Made by a program: the position numbers and the translations under genes. Below, piece after piece: positions 60,367 to 64,000 of a DNA stretch of 64,000 nt; the stretch's first letter is position 1; every line of letters starts with the position of its first letter. The notes under the pieces were generated by a model. It saw nothing but the letters and a program-made list of their open reading frames with translations. It had not been told where the DNA came from and made no database searches. The stretch comes from Cloacibacillus porcorum (GTDB lineage Bacteria; Synergistota; Synergistia; Synergistales; Synergistaceae). The stretch covers positions 1,233,501 through 1,297,500 of the forward strand of contig NZ_CP016757.1 in assembly GCF_001701045.1 (NCBI RefSeq). The letters run 5' to 3'.

Positions 60367-60852
60367 TTGGGCCAGCAGGGCGGTTTAACAAGTATGTTGC
60401 TACCTCTCGCAATGTTTGCGGCGATATTCTATTTCATGATTATCAGGCCGCAGAAGAAAAAACAGAAGGCGCATGAAGATATGCTCGCCAGCATCAGTAA
60501 GGGAGATACGGTGATAACCGCCGGAGGGTTCTTTGGAATAGTCCGCGAGACCCTCGATGACAGCTACATCATCGAACTTGACGAAGGCGTTAAGGCGCGT
60601 ATCCTTAAAAGCTCCATCTCGATGAAAAAGAGCGACGGCAGCACGGCAGGCTCACAGCCTAAGAAAAAGAAGTCTAAGAAATCCGAGGCTTTGGCTGAGG
60701 AAAATAAGCCGGAGACCGAAGCGGCCAAACCGGTGGAGGAGGCTCCCTTGCTGGAGGCCGCCGCGGTAGAGGGCGATCCCGATGCCGACGTAGTCGAAGA
60801 GAGCATCGCCGCCGCCGAAGATAAAGATGAGGAAGCTAAGAAAGAGGCGTAA
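60367..60852 (+). CDS. yajC: Preprotein translocase subunit YajC with acidic C-terminal extension
   Basis: A 161-residue accessory subunit of the SecDF complex. One N-terminal membrane helix (about 9-28, LLPLAMFAAIFYFMIIRPQ) is followed by the YajC beta-barrel with GDTVITAGGFFGIV and LDEGVKARILKSSIS. From about residue 95 comes a Lys-rich then Glu/Ala-rich tail not found in short YajC proteins. TTG at 60367 is used, after AAGGAGG. It heads the yajC-secD-secF cluster. Confidence 0.92.
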   Translation: MGQQGGLTSMLLPLAMFAAIFYFMIIRPQKKKQKAHEDMLASISKGDTVITAGGFFGIVRETLDDSYIIELDEGVKARILKSSISMKKSDGSTAGSQPKKKKSKKSEALAEENKPETEAAKPVEEAPLLEAAAVEGDPDADVVEESIAAAEDKDEEAKKEA

Positions 60853-60940
60853 GCACAGCCTTTAACGTTACTCTGTTTTTCTACGGAGAGGACAACTTTA
60901 ACGGGTCCACTCCGTTTTCTTTGTGAGGAGGCGCATGTAG

Positions 60941-62323
60941 ATGCTAAAGAGAGACAAATGGCGGCTTATTCTGGTCGTTGTAGTTGTCATAATTGCCGCG
61001 GCAGTGGCATTTCCCGTAAAGGGGAAAATACGCCTTGGCCTTGACCTTAGAGGCGGCGTCCATATCATACTTCAGGCGAAGGGGACGCCGGAGAATCCGC
61101 TCACCCCGGACAGCCTTGAGAGACTTCTTGTCGTTCTCCGCTCCCGCGTGGACCAGTACGGCATCGCCGAACCGGTGATCCAGCGCGAGGGCGAAGACCG
61201 TATCGCCGTAGACCTTCCCGGGATAGAAGATCCGGAGGCGGCTCTCGACCTTATCGGCCGCACCGCCGTTCTGCAGTTCCGCCAGGTACTTGGAGAATCC
61301 CCGCGTGTGCCGGCGAAGCCCGTGCGCGCGAATTATGACAGCGACGAGCAGTTCAAAACTGCCGAAGATCGCTGGACGGCGGCGAAGAACGAGGTTGACC
61401 TTTACATAAAACAGATGGAAGAGGCGGTCAAATCAAATCCCGATATGGCGGTCGCCAGAAGCGAAAACGGCAGCGCCTACCTCCTAGGCAAGCAGTATGT
61501 CGGCGGCGGAGAGCTTACAAAGGCGGAGACGAACTTTGACCAGTTCGGCAAGGCGGCGGTCTCTCTGAAGTTCAACACGGAGGGCGCGAAGCTCTTTGAC
61601 GAGGCGACGGCAGCCAACATCGGCAAACAGATCGCCATCGTGCTCGACGGCATCGTCATCTCCGCGCCGGTCGTTCAGCAGCGTATATCAGGCGGAGAGG
61701 CCCAGATCACCGGCTCCTTCTCTACCGCGGAGGCCAACAGGCTTGCCATTATGCTCCGCGCAGGCGCGCTTCCGGTCTCTGTCGAAGTCCTGGAAAACCG
61801 CTCTGTCGGCCCCTCCCTTGGAGCGGACTCAATACATGACGGAATCAAATCCGGCCTCATCGGCGCGGCGCTCGTCGTCATCTTTATGGTGGTCTACTAC
61901 GGACTGCTGGGGATCGCCGCCGATATCGCGCTTGCCGTAGCGATGTTACTCGTCGTATCCGCGCTCATTATGCTTAAATCGACGCTTACGCTTCCCGGCA
62001 TCGGAGGTATGATCCTTACGATAGGTATGGCGGTGGACGGCAATATTCTTATATACGAAAGAATGAAAGAGGAGTTCCGCTCCGGCAAGACGATGATGGC
62101 GGCCCTTGACACCGGCTTCCGCAAGGCGCTCATCGTAATCCTGGACTCGAACATTACTACGCTCATCGCCGCGGCGATACTCTTCTACTTCGGAAGCGGC
62201 CCGATACGCGGCTTCGCCGTCACGCTGAGCATAGGCGTCGTCGCCTCCGTCTTCTGCAATACGGTGGTCACGCGGACGCTGTTGGGAATAGTCCTCTCGG
62301 CGCGTAAGACCCATACTCTATAA
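60941..62323 (+). CDS. secD: Protein translocase subunit SecD
   Basis: A 460-residue membrane protein that, with SecF, uses the ion gradient to pull secreted proteins across the membrane. One N-terminal helix, the periplasmic domain with LGLDLRGGVHIILQA and VDLPGIEDPEAALDLIGRTA, then five C-terminal helices with GGMILTIGMAVDGNILIYERMKEE (TIGMAVDGNILIYERMKEE) as in the RND-type family. GAGGAGG precedes ATG. SecF follows after 17 bp. Confidence 0.96.
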   Translation: MLKRDKWRLILVVVVVIIAAAVAFPVKGKIRLGLDLRGGVHIILQAKGTPENPLTPDSLERLLVVLRSRVDQYGIAEPVIQREGEDRIAVDLPGIEDPEAALDLIGRTAVLQFRQVLGESPRVPAKPVRANYDSDEQFKTAEDRWTAAKNEVDLYIKQMEEAVKSNPDMAVARSENGSAYLLGKQYVGGGELTKAETNFDQFGKAAVSLKFNTEGAKLFDEATAANIGKQIAIVLDGIVISAPVVQQRISGGEAQITGSFSTAEANRLAIMLRAGALPVSVEVLENRSVGPSLGADSIHDGIKSGLIGAALVVIFMVVYYGLLGIAADIALAVAMLLVVSALIMLKSTLTLPGIGGMILTIGMAVDGNILIYERMKEEFRSGKTMMAALDTGFRKALIVILDSNITTLIAAAILFYFGSGPIRGFAVTLSIGVVASVFCNTVVTRTLLGIVLSARKTHTL

Positions 62324-62340
62324 GAAGGAGGCAATAGGAA

Positions 62341-63222
62341 ATGGCTACATTTGACGCTTCAAAACTCAACTTTCCGTTTATGAAGTACCGGAAGATGCTG
62401 ATAGGCATCAGCCTCGTATGTATCCTCGCATCGTTTGGCCTCCTGATGACAAAAGGGCTGAATCTCGGCGTTGACTTCACCGGAGGGCTCGTCCTTCAGG
62501 TCAAATTTGAAAAGCCGGTCGACATTGCTGAGGTGCGCTCGGCGCTGAGCAAGATCGACCAGGGCAACGCGACGATACAGGCCTTTGACGCCACGGACGT
62601 GCTCCTGCGCTTCCAGGCACAGGACGATCAGGTCCGTAAGGATGTGCTCGACGTGCTTAAGACCGATGTGGGAAACTATAAGGTCCTGCGTATAGATAAG
62701 ATCGGCCCCGTAGTCGGCAGCGAGCTCCGCGCGCAGGCGACATACGCGCTGCTGCTTGCCCTTGCCGGCATTCTCATCTACATGGCCTTTCGCTTCCGCT
62801 TCCGTTTCGGCGCCGCGGCCGTCATATCCCTAATGCACGACGTAATTCTGATGCTCGGCGTTTACAGCCTTACCGGCAAAGAGGTCTCTGTCACCTTTAT
62901 CGCGGCGATCCTCACCGTTGCCGGATACTCGCTGAACGACTCGATAGTCGTGCTCGACCGTATCCGTGAGAACTGGGGACAAGTCCGCGGAAAGGGTATC
63001 GTCGAACTGGTAAACACCTCGATAAACCAGACCCTTTCGCGTACGATCAACACCTCGGTGACGACGCTGCTGCCGGTCATCTCCATGTATCTTTTTGGCG
63101 GAGAAGTTATTAGTAATTTCGCCTTCGCCTTCCTCATCGGTATCGGCGTCGGTACATACAGCTCGATCTATATCGCAAGCTCTATGCTGGTAGAGTGGTA
63201 CCTGCGCTCGCCGAAGTACTAA
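62341..63222 (+). CDS. secF: Protein translocase subunit SecF
   Basis: A 293-residue partner of SecD. The start FPFMKYRKMLIGISLVCIL and LNLGVDFTGGLVLQVKF match the family; the C-terminal five helices include TVAGYSLNDSIVVLDRIREN and NQTLSRTINTSVTTLL. AGAAGGAGG precedes ATG. A strong terminator follows, closing the yajC-secDF operon. Confidence 0.96.
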   Translation: MATFDASKLNFPFMKYRKMLIGISLVCILASFGLLMTKGLNLGVDFTGGLVLQVKFEKPVDIAEVRSALSKIDQGNATIQAFDATDVLLRFQAQDDQVRKDVLDVLKTDVGNYKVLRIDKIGPVVGSELRAQATYALLLALAGILIYMAFRFRFRFGAAAVISLMHDVILMLGVYSLTGKEVSVTFIAAILTVAGYSLNDSIVVLDRIRENWGQVRGKGIVELVNTSINQTLSRTINTSVTTLLPVISMYLFGGEVISNFAFAFLIGIGVGTYSSIYIASSMLVEWYLRSPKY

Positions 63223-63246
63223 CGCGGGCAGTTACGTCAAATACTT

Positions 63247-63283
63247 AAAAAATCTCTCCCCTTGCGGGGGAGAGATTTTTTTT
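63247..63283 (+). terminator. Terminator after secF
   Basis: AAAATCTCTCCCC (63249-63261) pairs with GGGGAGAGATTTT (63267-63279), with A and T runs on both sides. Confidence 0.88.
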
Positions 63284-63359
63284 ATGTTATGTTGTATCAT
63301 ATAACCGTATATGAAGACAGGCAAAGGCCATTGCCCTTTGCCGACTGGAGGGATTTTGT

Positions 63360-63716
63360 TTGAAAAGCTATATACTCGCGATTGTACTGACCATGTTTCT
63401 CTCTGCGCTGTTTGCCTTTCAGAATATCGGCGACGTAACCATCCGCTTCCTTATCTTTGAATGGACGCTGCCGCAGGGAGTGTGGGAGGTAGTGCTCTTC
63501 TCTTCAGGGGCGGCCATTATGTGGTTCTTCTCCCTCTTCTCAGTCTTTGAGGTGCGCTCAAAGTATAAGAAAGAGCTGAAGCAGAAGGATGAAAAGATCG
63601 CCGCTTTAGAACAGGAAAAGAAGACGATCCTCGACTCCTTCGTTGCCAGGACCGAGGCAGCGCCGGAGAACCGCTCACAGGACAGCGGTGCCCCGGAGGC
63701 GGGAACGGCGGAATAA
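63360..63716 (+). CDS. LapA-domain membrane protein
   Basis: A 118-residue protein with two transmembrane helices (about 3-22 and 40-62), the pattern FAFQNIGDVTIRFLIFEWTL of the LapA (YciS) family, and a coiled-coil tail with KELKQKDEKIAALEQEK. TTG at 63360 is used after GGAGGG. LapA-type proteins bind partners in envelope assembly; here the role is unknown. The next gene follows directly. Confidence 0.75.
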   Translation: MKSYILAIVLTMFLSALFAFQNIGDVTIRFLIFEWTLPQGVWEVVLFSSGAAIMWFFSLFSVFEVRSKYKKELKQKDEKIAALEQEKKTILDSFVARTEAAPENRSQDSGAPEAGTAE

Positions 63717-63719
63717 CCT

Positions 63720-64000
63720 TTGGTCGTACGCTGTACCAAAGACTCACTGAACATCTTTACCCAGTCAGCGGTCTCAGCGGAAATAGCGGCGAAATTTAAT
63801 TGTTCACCTTTGCAGGCGTCATTGTTGGAGATGCGCGGGCTTACCGCGGATGTGATGCCGCGTGAGGTGGAAAATTGGCTTTCCCCACATTTACCGCGCC
63901 TGTTGGAGAAGCTTGATTTGGGGGCAGAAAATAATAGAGCGGCGGAGTTGGTGCGGGGTCTCACACCAACCTCAAATGTCGTTGTCTACGGCGATTACGA
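63720..64000 (+). CDS. recJ: Single-stranded-DNA exonuclease RecJ/DHH-family protein (5' part only)
   Basis: The frame from TTG at 63720 runs to the window edge and encodes 93 residues: an N-terminal segment with SLLEMRGLTADVMPREVENW and then NVVVYGDYD, the first DHH-family motif (VGVYGDYDVDG in RecJ). RecJ degrades single-stranded DNA 5' to 3' in repair. It begins three bases after the previous stop. The start codon and length upstream are not certain. Confidence 0.75.
   Translation, partial: MVVRCTKDSLNIFTQSAVSAEIAAKFNCSPLQASLLEMRGLTADVMPREVENWLSPHLPRLLEKLDLGAENNRAAELVRGLTPTSNVVVYGDY

Noticed and set aside
1-64000. tRNA and rRNA genes
   Set aside because: Apart from tmRNA I recognised no tRNA cloverleaf or rRNA segment by eye. 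A covariance scan could still find one.

Overview
The window looks like a chromosome segment of a Synergistetes bacterium, most likely Cloacibacillus-like. The best single clue is the large exported protein at 7147-9573. Its C-terminus has the Cys-Ser-Ala-Gly-Phe-Gly tripartite signal known as Synergist-CTERM. A TRAP transporter, a K+-dependent membrane pyrophosphatase, glycyl-radical fermentation and a likely selenoprotein fit a strict anaerobe that uses Na+ gradients and ferments amino or organic acids. Genus assignment is inference; I could not run a search.

Region 1 (1-15449) is mostly core. It holds a TRAP transporter for an organic acid (dctQ, dctP) with a 2-keto-pentenoate hydratase, and divergently a methylmalonate-semialdehyde dehydrogenase and a ribokinase-type kinase. 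An NfeD/SPFH membrane pair and the surface protein follow. Next is a CoA-disulfide-reductase/NADH-oxidase flavoprotein whose catalytic cysteine codon is UGA followed by a SECIS-like hairpin, so it is read here as a selenoprotein. A ZTP riboswitch then controls pflB-pflA. smpB and its partner tmRNA close the region.

Region 2 (15438-30628) is a genomic island integrated in the tmRNA gene and bounded by a 55-bp direct repeat. It carries a tyrosine integrase, a cluster of Dcm methylase, MORC-like GHKL ATPase fused to a TIR domain, and Vsr nuclease (a candidate defence module), several small membrane proteins, a CI-like repressor with operator palindromes, a YafQ/DinJ toxin-antitoxin pair, and phage packaging genes. 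The packaging genes end in a broken large terminase and a 32-residue portal stub, so the prophage is defective. An IS256-family element with an 8-bp target duplication interrupts one membrane gene.

Region 3 (30629-40729) holds a small exported Cys-rich protein and guaA. An 8-kb integrative mobilizable element sits in the 3' end of guaA. It has xis/int, MobC-like, RepA-like ATPase, a MobV relaxase with a candidate oriT, a scar of tnpV, and the tetracycline-resistance gene tet(W) with its leader-peptide/attenuator region. The old guaA terminator now lies 8 kb downstream, behind the element.

Region 4 (40730-49707) encodes two related hybrid sensor kinases. The first is intact. The second is split by an IS3-family element, which itself contains a second copy of the IS256 element; removing the insertions restores one 803-residue frame.

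Region 5 (49771-64000) is conserved housekeeping: mutM, an AI-2E-type permease, a MobB-like GTPase, hppA, dnaG-rpoD, an S4 RNA-binding protein, enolase, rex, yajC-secD-secF, a LapA-domain protein and the start of recJ.
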